A DNA stretch of 64,000 nt from Leptobrachium leishanense (taxonomy: Eukaryota > Chordata > Amphibia > Anura > Megophryidae): contig CM019068.1 in assembly GCA_009667805.1 (NCBI GenBank), positions 9,364,182 to 9,428,181 on the forward strand, in the 5' to 3' direction. The notes beneath the pieces were generated by a model. It did not search any database. It was given only the letters and a program-made list of their open reading frames with translations, and was not told where the DNA came from. Below are positions 10,440 through 20,200 of the stretch, in pieces (the first letter of the stretch is position 1; the number at the start of each line of letters is the position of its first letter). The translations under genes and the position numbers were made by a program.

Positions 10440-11590
10440 CAGCCAGTGACGAGACACAGATCACCTCAATTCAAAATGTTTTAAAGAAATTAGTGAGCCC
10501 CCATAATACAGCGTGGTACTGGATGTGTGACGAGACACAGATCACCTCAATTCACAAATGTTTTGTAGAAATTAGTGAGCCCCAAAATACAGCGTGGTAC
10601 TGGATGTGTGACGAGACACAGATCACCTCAGTTCACAAATGTTTTAAATAAATTAGTGAGCCCAAAAATAATGCGTGGTACTGGTTGTGTGACGAGACAC
10701 AGATCACCTCAATTCACAAATGTTTTAAAGAAATTAGTAAGCCCCAAAATACAGAGTGGTACTGGTTGTGTGACAAGACACAGATCACCTTAAATCAAAA
10801 ATGTTTTAAAGAAATGAGTGAGCGCCAAAATACAGCGTGGTACTGGATGTGTGACGAGACACAGATCACCTCAATTCACAAATGTTTTTTAAAGAAATTA
10901 GTGAGCCCCAAAATAATGCGTGGTACTGGTTGTGTGACAAGAGACAGATCACCTCAATTCACAAATGTTTTGTAGAAATTAGTGAGCCCCAAAATACTGC
11001 GTGGTACTGGATGTGTGACGAGACACAGATCACCTCAATTCACAAATGTTTTGTAGAAATTAGTGAGCCCCAAAATACTGCGTGGTACTGGATGTGTGAC
11101 GAGACACAGATCACCTCAATTCCCAAATGTTTTTTAGAAATTTGTGACCCCCAAAATACTTGCTGGCAGTGACAAGACACAGATCACCTCAATTCCCAAA
11201 TGTTTGGTAGAAATTTGTGACCCCCAAAATATTGCGTGGTACTGGCTGTGTGACAAGACACAGGTCACCTCATTCACAAATGTTTTGTAGAAATTAGTGC
11301 GCCCCAAAAAGATTTGCTGGCACAGTGACAAGACCCAGAAGATCACCTCAATTCACAAATGTTTTAAAGAAAGTTGTAAACCCCAAAAAAACTTGCTGGC
11401 ACAGTGACAAGGCACACATCACATAAATTCCCTGATATTTGGTAGAAATGAGACCCAAAAAGACTTGCTGGCACAGTGACAAGACCCAGAAGATCACCTC
11501 AATTCACAAATGTTTTAAAGAAAGTTGTAAACCCCAAAAAAACTTGCTGACACAGTGACAAGACACACATCACCTAAATTCCCTGATATT
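10440..11590. repeat. About 81-bp tandem repeat in hAT copy 1, transposase 5' side
   Basis: About 13 copies of a unit containing CAGATCACCTCAATTCACAA and GTGGTACTGGATGTGTGACG. Successive anchors at 10461, 10541, 10622 and 10703 give 80-81 bp. Later units are more diverged (TTGCTGGCACAGTGACAAGA). The array sits upstream of the transposase start, where the promoter would be. Copy 2 has an unrelated-looking array in the same position. Confidence 0.92.
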
Positions 11591-12002
11591 TGGTATAAAT
11601 GAGACCTCCCCAGACCCCCCCAGTACCGTGGCAGACCGGCAGTAACAACACACAACTATCTCCTTTGAAATCTCCTCTGAAATGCGTGCATAATCGGTGC
11701 GTGGAAACGTTATATAGTGTGCTGCGGGACTTAGCTCTGTGAGCCCATGATTGGCCAAAATTTGCCCAATCAGGACTCTGAGCGGTGATTGGCATAGTGT
11801 TGAACCAGTCTTGCACCAGACCTGTGGTCAGGTGCAAGGCTGTAGCCAATTACGAGCTTCAGGCCAGTGGGAAAATGCATTGTGGTCCATTGTGGTCGAA
11901 CATGCGGCAAACACCCGGAAATGTTCGGTGTTCGCGATCTACTCGAACAGGCTAAGTTCGGGTCGAACCCCGAACCGTCCGAACCCGAACTGCTCATCCC
12001 TA

Positions 12003-12084
12003 ACGGCTACCCTGTTGGTAGCTTTTGGGCTCTGTGGAGTTTTGGGCTTTAAGGACTTCGTGGTGGGATCCGGGAACCGTGACA
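12003..12084 (+). repeat. hAT target duplication (12003-12010) and remainder of chromovirus 5' LTR
   Basis: ACGGCTAC duplicates 5867-5874. The LTR then continues to CCGTGACA at 12084, matching the end of the 3' LTR at 17006. Only 15 nt separate the LTR end from the gag ATG, so any primer site must lie within TTACGATCTGGCC; I do not recognise its tRNA. Confidence 0.88.
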
Positions 12085-12099
12085 TTACGATCTGGCCAA

Positions 12100-13026
12100 A
12101 TGGATCCTGCAGACTTAACACAGCATTTGAGTAACTTTGTATCCAGACAGGACGAGCAGGACCATAGGATGGATCAGTTTGCTCTCGCCTTACAAACTAT
12201 CCTGACTCGTACGGCTCACCTGGAACCAGCTGGGTTTGCACCTCCGCCTGCTATACCTGTGTCCTCTGTTGTTCAGACATCCCAGGTACACAAGACCGCT
12301 CCTATGAGGTTTGACGGTACTCCCTCGGAGTGCCGGGGATTTTTGGTCCATGTGGATATTCATTTTACATTAAATCCACAAATGTTTATCACTGACATAG
12401 CCAAAGTGGGGTTCATTATTAACCATCTGTCGGGCAGAGCGTTGACATGGGCGAATCCTTTATGGGAGGCAGAGAAGCCTATCGTACTGAACTATAAAGA
12501 ATTCATAGCCGAGTTAAAACGTATGTTTAATCCTACCAGAAAGGTAGCTGGCAAATCCTTGTTCCACATACGTCAAGGGAACAGGACTGTATCTGATTAT
12601 GCTAAAGAATTTAAAACGTTGGTTTCTGATGTGAACTGGACTAATGAGGCTCTGGTTCTGGCTTTTATGGAGGGGTTATCAGAGTCATTGATGCATGAGT
12701 TGGCCCCTCGTAAATTACCTGAGGTGTTGAGTGAATTTATAGATTATTGTATAGATCTGGATGATCAGATAAGGGACAGAAGAACTCCAAGAGAGAAACC
12801 TAAGAGACCATTACCAAGGTTGGCCCCTGTCTTTCAGGCACCACCAAGAGAGTTATCCCCTCCCTCTGAGCGTATGCAACTAGGCCATACTAGGCTTACA
12901 GAGGAAGAGAGAACAAGGCATCTTCGTGAGGGATCGTGCCTGTATTGTGGTTTAAAAGGACATTTACAACTTCAATATCCCACTCGCCCTAGAATGCATG
13001 ATAAGTCAGAAAACTACCGCACCTAA
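12100..13026 (+). CDS. gag: Chromovirus gag polyprotein
   Basis: Open frame of 308 codons from ATG at 12100 (MDPADLTQHL), which I prefer over the earlier in-frame ATG at 12025 because that one lies inside the LTR. Residues about 60-200 match the Sushi-type gag core in style (MRFDGTP, GFIINHLSGRALTWA, FHIRQGNRTVSDYAKEF, DEALVLAF-like helices). A nucleic-acid-binding CCHC knuckle follows near the C-terminus, but it reads CLYCGLKGHLQLQY: the last cysteine is tyrosine, so the finger is damaged. Gag would form the cytoplasmic particle. It overlaps pol, which lies in the -1 frame. The frame itself is intact, unlike pol. Confidence 0.85.
   Translation: MDPADLTQHLSNFVSRQDEQDHRMDQFALALQTILTRTAHLEPAGFAPPPAIPVSSVVQTSQVHKTAPMRFDGTPSECRGFLVHVDIHFTLNPQMFITDIAKVGFIINHLSGRALTWANPLWEAEKPIVLNYKEFIAELKRMFNPTRKVAGKSLFHIRQGNRTVSDYAKEFKTLVSDVNWTNEALVLAFMEGLSESLMHELAPRKLPEVLSEFIDYCIDLDDQIRDRRTPREKPKRPLPRLAPVFQAPPRELSPPSERMQLGHTRLTEEERTRHLREGSCLYCGLKGHLQLQYPTRPRMHDKSENYRT
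13008..13014 (+). promoter_or_regulatory. Candidate degraded -1 frameshift site
   Basis: In gag register the bases read A GAA AAC, ending just 12 nt before the gag stop codon (that is, before base 13024). Pol continues in the -1 frame. Sushi-type elements and their domesticated relatives use a GGGAAAC-type slip site, so this looks like a mutated version. Any downstream pseudoknot was not assessed. Confidence 0.35.
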
Positions 13027-13680
13027 GGCAACCGAGGAGACAGGCCTTGGGTGTGACGTTCATGTCTCCTGTCAAAGACTCTAGACTCTTGTTACCAGTA
13101 TCCGTGGCTTGGGAGACCAAGACCACGCATACTACCGCTTTTGTTGACTCTGGGGCTGCTGGTAATTTCATTGATGTTGAATACGCTTCCTCCATTTCTC
13201 TCCCTCTGGTTGTAAGAGAGACACCCTTGGCCGCCAAAGCCATAGACGGTAGGCCATTATCCTGCCCCAGAATTACTCACGATACTGTTACAGTGGTTCT
13301 TACCACTGGTCTCTTGCATAAAGAAGAGATCATATTTCAAGTTATCCGTTCACCTTCCAATCCTGTTGTGCTTGGTTTCCCTTGGTTGGTGGAACATAAT
13401 CCTGTTATTGATTGGGCTAAGGGAGAGATAGTGTCTTGGAGCCCTGCTTGTTTTGGGACTTGTTTAATGCCCATTCAGCATATTGGTCCCTTGAACACAC
13501 CTACAGCTCCTCCATTGTCTACAGAGGTTCCTGACTGGTGTGCCGATCTCAGGGCTGTATTCGATAAAAGAGAGGCAGAGAAACTACCTCCACATAGAAC
13601 GTATGATTGCCCCATAGATTTTCATCCAGGTACCATGCCTCCTCGAGGCAAAGAATATCCTTTATCCATAAAGAGAACCA
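13023..13680 (+). pseudogene. pol: Chromovirus pol, aspartic protease segment
   Basis: Open in the frame -1 to gag, from before the gag stop to about 13680. The protease active site is FVDSGAAGNFID, with the catalytic Asp at 13146-13148, followed by VVLGFPWLVEHNPVIDW typical of Ty3/gypsy proteases. The end reads into the reverse transcriptase leader (GKEYPLSI) and then loses frame: a one-base deletion (or equivalent) around 13670-13680 moves the remaining code to the next frame. The frame continues as nonsense to a stop at 13700. Confidence 0.85.
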
Positions 13681-14812
13681 AATCATGGAGGAGTACATAA
13701 AGGAGAATTTGGAGAGAGGTTTTATCAGACGTTCCTCTTCTCCAGCAGGGGCTGGGTTCTTTTTTGTATCTAAAAAAGGAGATTTACGCCCGTGTATCGA
13801 TTATAGGGGGCTTAACAAGATCACCATCAACAATGTGTACCCTATCCCTCTTATATCAGAACTGTTAGACAGGTTAAGGGGATCAGCAGTATACACAAAA
13901 CTCGATTTGAGAGGGGCTTACAACCTGATACGTATAAAAGATGGGCATGAATGGAAAACAGCATTTAACACCAGGAGTGGGCATTATGAATATTTGGTCA
14001 TGCCGTTCGGTCTCTGTAATGCTCCAGCTGTATTCCAGGATTTCATTAATGATGTGCTCAGAGATTTTTTGCAATCCTTTGTTATCGTATACTTAGATGA
14101 TATACTAATTTACTCTCCCGATCTTATAACCCACCATGAACATGTCAGACAGGTATTAGCAAAACTACTAGACAATGGTCTTTATTGCAAACTGGAGAAG
14201 TGTTTATTCGACATTACTACTGTAAAATTTCTTGGGTACATTATCACTCCAGAAGGTTTTGAGATGGATCCTTCCAAACTCACGGCCATATCAGAATGGC
14301 CTTTCCCTCAAGGCCTCAAAGCCTTACAGAGGTTTCTCGGGTTTTCCAACTATTATAGGAGATTTATCAAGAATTATTCTGCTGTAGCTTCCCCTATCAT
14401 TAATATGACACGTAAAGGTCTGAAGAACCAGGTCTGGTCTTCACAATCCAAACAGGTATTCGAAGCTCTCAAACAGGCTTTCACTTCCGCTCCCGTGTTA
14501 TGGCATCCTGATCCCAGAATTCCATTTGTTCTTGAGGTTGATGCTTCCGAGATAGGCATTGGGGCTGTCCTATCTCAAAAAGAGTCTCCAGGGAAGCCTC
14601 TACATCCTTGTGGGTTCTTTTCAAGAAAATTATCACCAGCAGAACGCAATTATGATATCGGTAACAGAGAATTGCTTGCTATTGTGTCTACCCTGTCAGA
14701 GTGGAGACATTTGTTGGAAGGTACTCTTGACCCTTTGTTGATAATCACTAATCATAAGAACCTTACGTACATCGGGGATGCTAAATGTCTGAACTCGAGA
14801 CAGGCCAGGTAG
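13681..14812 (+). pseudogene. pol: Chromovirus pol, reverse transcriptase and RNase H segment
   Basis: Continues pol after the frameshift. Reverse transcriptase motifs in order are [49 protein letters not shown], the catalytic [10 protein letters not shown] (YLDD at 14090-14101) and [14 protein letters not shown]. RNase H follows with [17 protein letters not shown] (Asp codon 14540) and GNRELLAIV. The third expected acid is changed, TNHKNL in place of the usual TDHKNL (codon 14750-14752), and TAG at 14810-14812 replaces an expected Trp codon just after LNSRQAR. Both changes point to loss of function. Would copy the element's RNA into DNA in the cytoplasmic particle. Confidence 0.93.
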
Positions 14813-15743
14813 TCATTACTACTGTCTCGGTTTAATTTTGTGTTGACTTACAGACCAGGTGACCGCAATGTAAAGGCTGATGCCTTATCTCGTCAATATG
14901 ACCCGTATGAATCAAATACACAAGACCACATTCCTATAGTTCCTCCTGAACGTATTGTGGCTTCCACGGTCTTGTCTGTTTCCTCGCCTTTTCTGGAACG
15001 CCTCCAAGTAGCTCAAATGGGGGCTCCACCTAACAAGCCTCCAGATATGTTGTTTGTGCCTGAAAAGGAAAGACAAGAATTACTCATAATGTTTCATGAT
15101 TCAAAACCAGCAGGTCATCCTGGTATTACTAAGACTTTTACCAGTTTCTCCAGACAGTTCTGGTGGCCCACCATGCGACAGGACGTACATCTGTTTGTTT
15201 TGGCTTGTCAAGTCTGTGCCAGAAGCAAAACCAGTAAAACCTTGCCTGTCGGTCTATTGCAGCCCTTACCCATTCCTAATAGGCCTTGGTCTCATCTATC
15301 CATGGATTTTATTGTGGACTTGCCGAAGTCCAAGGGTCATACTGTGGTTCTGACAGTTGTAGACCGCTTCTACAAAATGGCTCATTTTATTCCTTTACCT
15401 AAGCTTCCTACAGCCAAAGAACTGGCGGTCGTCTTTGCTAGAGAGATTGTACGAATACATGGGGTTCCGTCTGAAATAGTCTCTGACAGAGTAGCTCAGT
15501 TCGTCTCTCGTTTCAGGAGGGATTTCTGTGCGGAGATGGGGGTGTGATTGGCCTTCTCTTCAGCATATCATCCACAAACCAATGGGGCAGCAGAGAGGGC
15601 AAATCAGGGTCTCGAGCAGTACATACGTTGCTTTATCACACAACAACAAGACAATTGGTCGGAGTTGTTGCCCTGGGCTGAGTATGCACGTAATAACGCT
15701 GTTAACAAGACCACTGGCCACTCTCCTTTTTCTGCTATCTATG
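14813..15743 (+). pseudogene. pol: Chromovirus pol, integrase N-terminal and catalytic segment
   Basis: Same frame as the reverse transcriptase. After the RNase H tail (YRPGDRNVKADALSRQ) come the HHCC zinc-binding module (GHPGITKTF ... CQVCARSK, about 15090-15230) and the DDE core: MDFIVDLPKS (Asp near 15305), VSDRVAQFVSRF (Asp near 15485) and YHPQTNGAAERANQGLEQY (Glu near 15590). TGA at 15545-15547 interrupts between the second Asp and the Glu. The frame is lost in an eight-T run at 15744-15751, consistent with one extra T. Confidence 0.9.
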
Positions 15744-15752
15744 TTTTTTTTC

Positions 15753-16511
15753 CCTCCGGCTCTACCGCTTGAGTTTGCTGAACAGGCCACCCCGGCTCTC
15801 GATGAGCATGTCACACAACTACAGGATATTTGGAGACAGATTCGCGAAAACTTGGAGCGCAATGTTGCTGTCCAGAAACGCAAGGCTGACAGACATAGGT
15901 TACAAGCTCCTTCCTACAACATGGGGGATAGAGTTTGGTTGTCCACTAGGAATGTGAAGTTGCGGATGCCTTCTATGAAAATGGCACCTTGGTTTATCGG
16001 TCCATACAAGATCATTCGCCGCGTTAACCCTGTGGCTTATGCTCTCGCCCTTCCTAGACATCTTCGCTTGCACAACGTCTTCCACACCTCCCTACTGAAG
16101 CCTTTGTTGTGTAACAGGTACACGCGGGTCGTTACTCCTCCTCCACCTGTTCAGGTTGATGGAGAGACGGAGTATGAGGTTAGGAAAGTTCTGGATTCTA
16201 GGCTGTTCAGGGGTGCTCTGCAGTACCTGGTCAATTGGGTGGGTTATGGTCCGGAGGACCGGTCCTGGATTCTGGCTACCAACATGTCTGCCTCTAGGTT
16301 GGTCAGGGTGTTCCATGCCTCGCACCCCGTTCGCCCTGGTGGTCGTCCTGCCAGTCGCCCTGGTGATCGTCCTGTCACTTGTCCTGTTGGTCGTCCGGTG
16401 GCCTCCCGTGGAGAGGGGGGTACTGTAACGTTGGGGGCTTCCAGCCTTTCCAGTGTGCTTGAGGGCAGCATGTCTGATGCTGCTCGCTCACCAACGCCCG
16501 GTTTAAATTGA
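15753..16511 (+). pseudogene. pol: Chromovirus pol, integrase C-terminus and chromodomain
   Basis: After the T-run frameshift the code continues through the integrase C-terminal region (ALDEHVTQLQDIW, NMGDRVWLSTRNVKL, APWFIGPYKIIRRVNPVAY, LRLHNVFHTSLLKP). It ends in a chromodomain at about 16164-16325 (YEVRKVLDSR, LQYLVNWVGYGPEDRSWI, RLVRVFHASHP). In chromoviruses this domain directs integration to particular chromatin. A low-complexity Arg/Pro/Gly tail follows. The frame runs 88 nt past the start of the 3' LTR and stops at 16509-16511, so pol ends inside the LTR. Confidence 0.92.
16411..16420 (+). other. Polypurine tract of the chromovirus
   Basis: GAGAGGGGGG, three bases before the 3' LTR start at 16424. 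This is the expected position for plus-strand priming, and it lies inside the pol frame. Confidence 0.8.
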
Positions 16512-17006
16512 AACAGGCAGGGAGGTGGCTGCATAAGGTGCGGCTTGAGAGGGGGGCACGGTCTGGTGAAGGTCTTTTAAAAACCAACAGTTCCTTCTAA
16601 GCAGTGCCAGATCGTGGTTATCCATACCTGAGCTCCTTGTACCTGAATTCTCTCGTGATTTAACCTGTTATTGACCTCTGCTTGTTTTCTGACTATTCTG
16701 CCTTCCATTGCCCTAGACTATTTTCTTGTACTACGCTTCTGCACGGATATCGACCCGGCTATTCCATTTGACTATTCTATACTCTGTATTCCTGATTCTG
16801 GCTCATCTGACTACCCCCGTGTTGCTGACCTGGTTTTGTATTGCGACATTGTCTTTGATTAACCCTTTCTGTCTAGCTAGTATACCTGGCCAATTCTAAG
16901 GACCAGACAGTTAGGGATTCTTCTACGGCTACCCTGGGTGTAGCTTTTGGGCTCTGTGGAGTGTTGGGCTTTAAGGACTGCGTGGTGGGATCCGGGAACC
17001 GTGACA
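16424..17006 (+). repeat. Chromovirus 3' LTR (583 bp)
   Basis: Starts TGTAACGTTGGGGG and ends CCGTGACA. It is longer than the 5' LTR remains because it keeps about 170 bp that the 5' copy lost. It contains the single, uninterrupted ACGGCTAC that marks the hAT insertion site in the other LTR. Confidence 0.93.
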
Positions 17007-17470
17007 ACTGGGCGCTGAATAGAATTCCATGATCATCCAGGAATGGGAGCTGGAGGTGGCCTACAAACAGCTGCTCAACTCCGTTCAGCAACAGGCCTGG
17101 AGCCTCTGGATTGGGACAGCGATATGGTGTCAGCCGAAGAGCTGACCACAGTGCGGAATGCCTCTAGCCTATACCGTGAAGAAGCAGAGGATCACTGGCC
17201 GACATTAATGGATGAGACGGTGGTCTCCACCGGTGTGACCCAGCAGGATGGTTGGGCACTGTCAGAGCAGGACTGCCTTGTGACAGTGGGTGAAACTGAA
17301 GTCCCCACTGGAGATTTGTGGGGATGTGGGGCAGATGACCCAGATGGGCCCCAATCTGCTCCCAACCAGGGATGGCTGAGGGAGCTTGAAGGCTGCGACA
17401 GAGGCCTGGGACTGTCCTGAAGGAGTAGCGAACAGTCAGGAAAATGCGGGGGAAACTGATCATATGGAGC
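17007..17470 (+). pseudogene. Gag-like remnant of the older LTR element, continued
   Basis: Resumes right after the chromovirus. One frame from about 17032 reads EWELEVAYKQLLNSVQQQAW and stops near 17140. A second frame (17043-17420) then carries acidic, Trp-containing protein (WALSEQDCLVTVGETEVP). The style resembles 5108-5526, which supports one interrupted gag-like gene with further frameshifts. It is not traceable beyond about 17470, and no pol was seen. Confidence 0.45.
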
Positions 17471-17949
17471 TGGAGCTTCTCCTACGTTTCCCCGCCCTGG
17501 CCGCCACTTTATATAAAGCCAACAGTTTACAGAGTTTATTGTATTCATTTATTTCATCAACAACTTGTAAAACACCAGCGAATTCTTAAACTCCAAAAAG
17601 ACGGATTCATAACAAACAGACAAACCGCACGGCCGTCAGGTGAGCAATGAACAGGTTAATAATGTCGCACTTTGTAATGCCCCATAAGGCGGCTGAGACC
17701 GGCCTCTCTTGCTTTGTTCTTTGGTTTCCACGGTAATTGATGAAGGATAACGTGTGTATACAAAGCAGCAATCCCTCCCTGATACATTATCAGAATTCTG
17801 AAGGATGGAGGATTTTCCACGCACTAATATCTCGTCATTACAAGCAGGACGTCTAATCGCACTTATTACAGTAAATCCCCGTAATATCCGTAGAGTTCAG
17901 CGACTTCTCTGTTTATTGAAGGCTGCTGGGGCGTAAGGAGTGTCTCACT
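17471..17949. other. No recognised element; moderately complex sequence
   Basis: No long frame, tandem repeat or terminal repeat. It contains homeodomain-like ATTA/TAAT words (17840-17900). It could be single-copy non-coding DNA. Confidence 0.35.
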
Positions 17950-18495
17950 GTGTGCTTTAAAGGGATCGGAAAATTGTTTCCTTTCTTTGCCCTTAAATAA
18001 TTAGATCCTGCCGGCGAACTCTGCCCATTTATTTCATTTTAGGTGATTTTATTCACTTTTCCCCCCTCGCTGTGCGCTGCTCCTCCGCTTCGGCTCAGGG
18101 GCTCCCGAACCCTGAAACTTTTCTGCACAATTTGTGCTCCTATACAACTTGTGTAGCGTAGGAGACGCACATTGTGCAGCACTACGGGACTCACACACTT
18201 TCCGTACACCGGTTCCGTATCGCCTGCGCAGAGCGATGGATCGGAGCTGCATGCACAGATCTGATCCATCGCTGCCTCTCGGGGACCGCTCGCTACAGCG
18301 ATTGGTCTCACAGGGTGACGTCGGGCACTCTCTGTGTGACATCACTAGTGACCGATCTGCTGCCCAGCAGCTGGGAAATTAAAATCCCGACTGCTGGTGA
18401 CACTGGGTGGGATGGAGGAAACTCAACACATCCTGGTCCTGACCACTTTAAAAAGATAAAATGGTCCAGGTGAGTAGAGCGTCCCTTTCAGACTG
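17950..18495 (-). repeat. Family B dispersed element, copy 1
   Basis: The part from about 18110 to 18490 is repeated in inverse orientation at 25258-25625 (shared inverse words include GATGGATCAGATCTGTGCAT and CACTAGTGATGTCACA), and more loosely at 30653-30920. Ends near TTTAAAGGGA/TCCCTTT suggest a non-autonomous DNA element with TTAA-type ends. Not coding. Confidence 0.7.
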
Positions 18496-19047
18496 TCAGC
18501 CTTTCAGAATGTCACACGGTCACGCTGTTGCTGATGTTTGCGATATATTTTGAACATTAGACACCAAAATACAATATTTTTAATTATTAAACTCTAAGGA
18601 AAGCAGCTGCATTGGGTCTTTGTTAAACGGAGAGAAACCTCGGTCACACAGGTACAATCACAACAGACAACCATGCACCAGATACAAATAATGTGACACA
18701 ACGACGCCGGATCTTGGTAAATTCCAACCAGGCCCCGGTATCCACCAAGAGAAACCAGTTCCTATGTAAAGATAGGTCAACATGATGACGTGGGAAGAGC
18801 ACGTTTATATGCAGAGTTGTCGGAGGCGAGTATGCAATGCCGGCATTGAAATTCCACGCAAAGTGTAAAGGGCTTGAGTGAATCATTTCAAATTAAGACA
18901 TTCAGATCCATTCCTCTCGTCTCCGTTAAAGGGACACGATCACCAACGTAAGCTGGAACTAGATTACAAATATAAACACGTTATTAAAAACATAAGACAC
19001 ATTATAAACACACGCTTCTTTTTTTTCTTCTTTGTAGTAATTGCATG
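18496..19047. other. Low-copy sequence with a partial TTAAAGGGACAC end
   Basis: Mostly unrecognised. GTTAAAGGGACACGATCACC at 18925-18944 resembles the common frog MITE end TTAAAGGGACAC. A T-run precedes the solo LTR. No gene is visible. Confidence 0.4.
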
Positions 19048-19993
19048 TGTAGCGCTGCTTTAAAAAGACTGTGTTTGCTGCATTTACTTGTTGTGGCCAC
19101 CAGAGGGAGACAGAGGCAATATGGACTATGCTGGGCAGGACTGAACTACAATTTCCAGCATGCTTTGCGGTGTAGACAGGAAGTGGGAGAGAGAGAGAGG
19201 AAGGGACGTAAGCAGCCTCGTGCGGAGGAGCGCGAGTGTGAGCGGAGCGCGCGAAAGACAGAGGACGCAAGTGAGTCTGCCAGGGATCGAGATCAGGCCG
19301 GAGTGCAGACGCTGCCTCGAGGGCGCTGGAGATAGGGACAGTAACTTGCGGAGGCATACCCATTTATCGCTGAGAGGTTTGCACAGAACTTCAGTTCCAG
19401 TTGGACCCCCTGTAAGGAGACCGCGATGATCCATGGGGAGTGCAGGCGGTAGGCCATAGTTTCTTGTGTTGGAGATCGGACAAGCAAGAGAGCGGACCCG
19501 GTGGCACAGAGTTCCGGAGGTCAAGCGGAGAGACATCCTTGATCGGGCAGTGGGACAGATTGTCTAACGGATGGGTGAGAGGCCTTACAGGCCGCAAGTC
19601 CGAGTATAACCAAGCAGGCTGCATTATTGTTCAAATCTACAGGGCCCCAACGTGACTAGTTGAAGATTTGCTTATTCCATTCACTGGCCAGTTGAATACG
19701 GTACCTGGATACACGAATCAATACATGTACACCTTTTTGAAACATTACATTCACGGGACTTACACACCAGAACTGAGGGGGTTAATCCTTTTCTTTTGCC
19801 GCCGCGTGTTTTTCCCGCATTACAAAATCCTGTCGTTCATATACCGTATTTACATTATATATGCCACTTTATTGGGATCAGTAAAGTATATAATCTATAA
19901 AAATCCACAACAGTGCTGGTGTATATTTATTCCCTAGTGCGGTGAGACTAACCCGAGGTTAATTCAGCGGCTCCTCCGGGAGTGAGCGCTACA
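19048..19993. mobile_element. Probable solo LTR (946 bp)
   Basis: Starts TGTAGCGCT and ends AGCGCTACA, a perfect 9-bp inverted end with TG...CA. It is flanked on both sides by CATG (19044-19047 and 19994-19997), a 4-bp target duplication. The interior has a GA-rich, CpG-bearing first half and an AT-rich second half with no open gene. An alternative is a DNA transposon with 9-bp inverted ends. Strand is not assigned. Confidence 0.6.
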
Positions 19994-20200
19994 CATGTAA
20001 AAAGGAAAAATAAAGTTAGGTTGTTTTAAGTTTTCACATATGTACAGATTAGACATGTGCACAGCACAAAATTTCGTTTTGAACTAATGGATTAGTCCTA
20101 AAATGCAATTTATTTAGTTGCTAAAGAAATTCGTTTTCAGTTCTTTAGTATGAAAACTAATTTCATTCATCCGAAAACCAGTGGATACAATTACTATTGT

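Larger units (their letters stand above)
5875..12002 (-). mobile_element. hAT DNA transposon, copy 1 (6128 bp, both ends present)
   Basis: The left end is TAGGGATGAGCCGAAC and the right end is the inverse of TAGGGATGAGCAGTTCGG, followed by CCGAACCC-rich subterminal sequence. It is flanked by a perfect 8-bp target duplication, ACGGCTAC, at 5867-5874 and 12003-12010. The uninterrupted 3' LTR has a single ACGGCTAC at the same place, which proves the insertion. An 8-bp duplication is diagnostic for hAT. One BED-type transposase is encoded on the minus strand. Each flank of the gene carries its own tandem array (6480-7290 and 10440-11590). The rest (5875-6480, 11590-12002) is non-coding terminal sequence. 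Confidence 0.95.
5527..17006 (+). mobile_element. Ty3/gypsy chromovirus (Sushi-like), split by a hAT element
   Basis: A complete LTR retrotransposon: 5' LTR 5527-5874 plus 12011-12084, internal region 12085-16423, 3' LTR 16424-17006. It is about 5.4 kb once the hAT insertion is removed. The domain order is gag, protease, reverse transcriptase, RNase H, integrase, chromodomain, which is the chromovirus layout; known vertebrate members are the Sushi-ichi-like elements. Both LTRs start TGTAA and end CGTGACA. The two LTRs differ by roughly 5% over their first 150 bp by eye, and the 5' LTR also lacks about 170 bp present in the 3' LTR, so the insertion is not recent. I could not find a clean target duplication (GCTGT on the left, ACTGG on the right). 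It landed in the gag-like region of the older LTR element. Confidence 0.93.

Noticed and set aside
12025..12099. Upstream ATG as the gag start
   Set aside because: It lies inside the 5' LTR, and the 25 added residues have no gag character. The ATG at 12100 follows the LTR.
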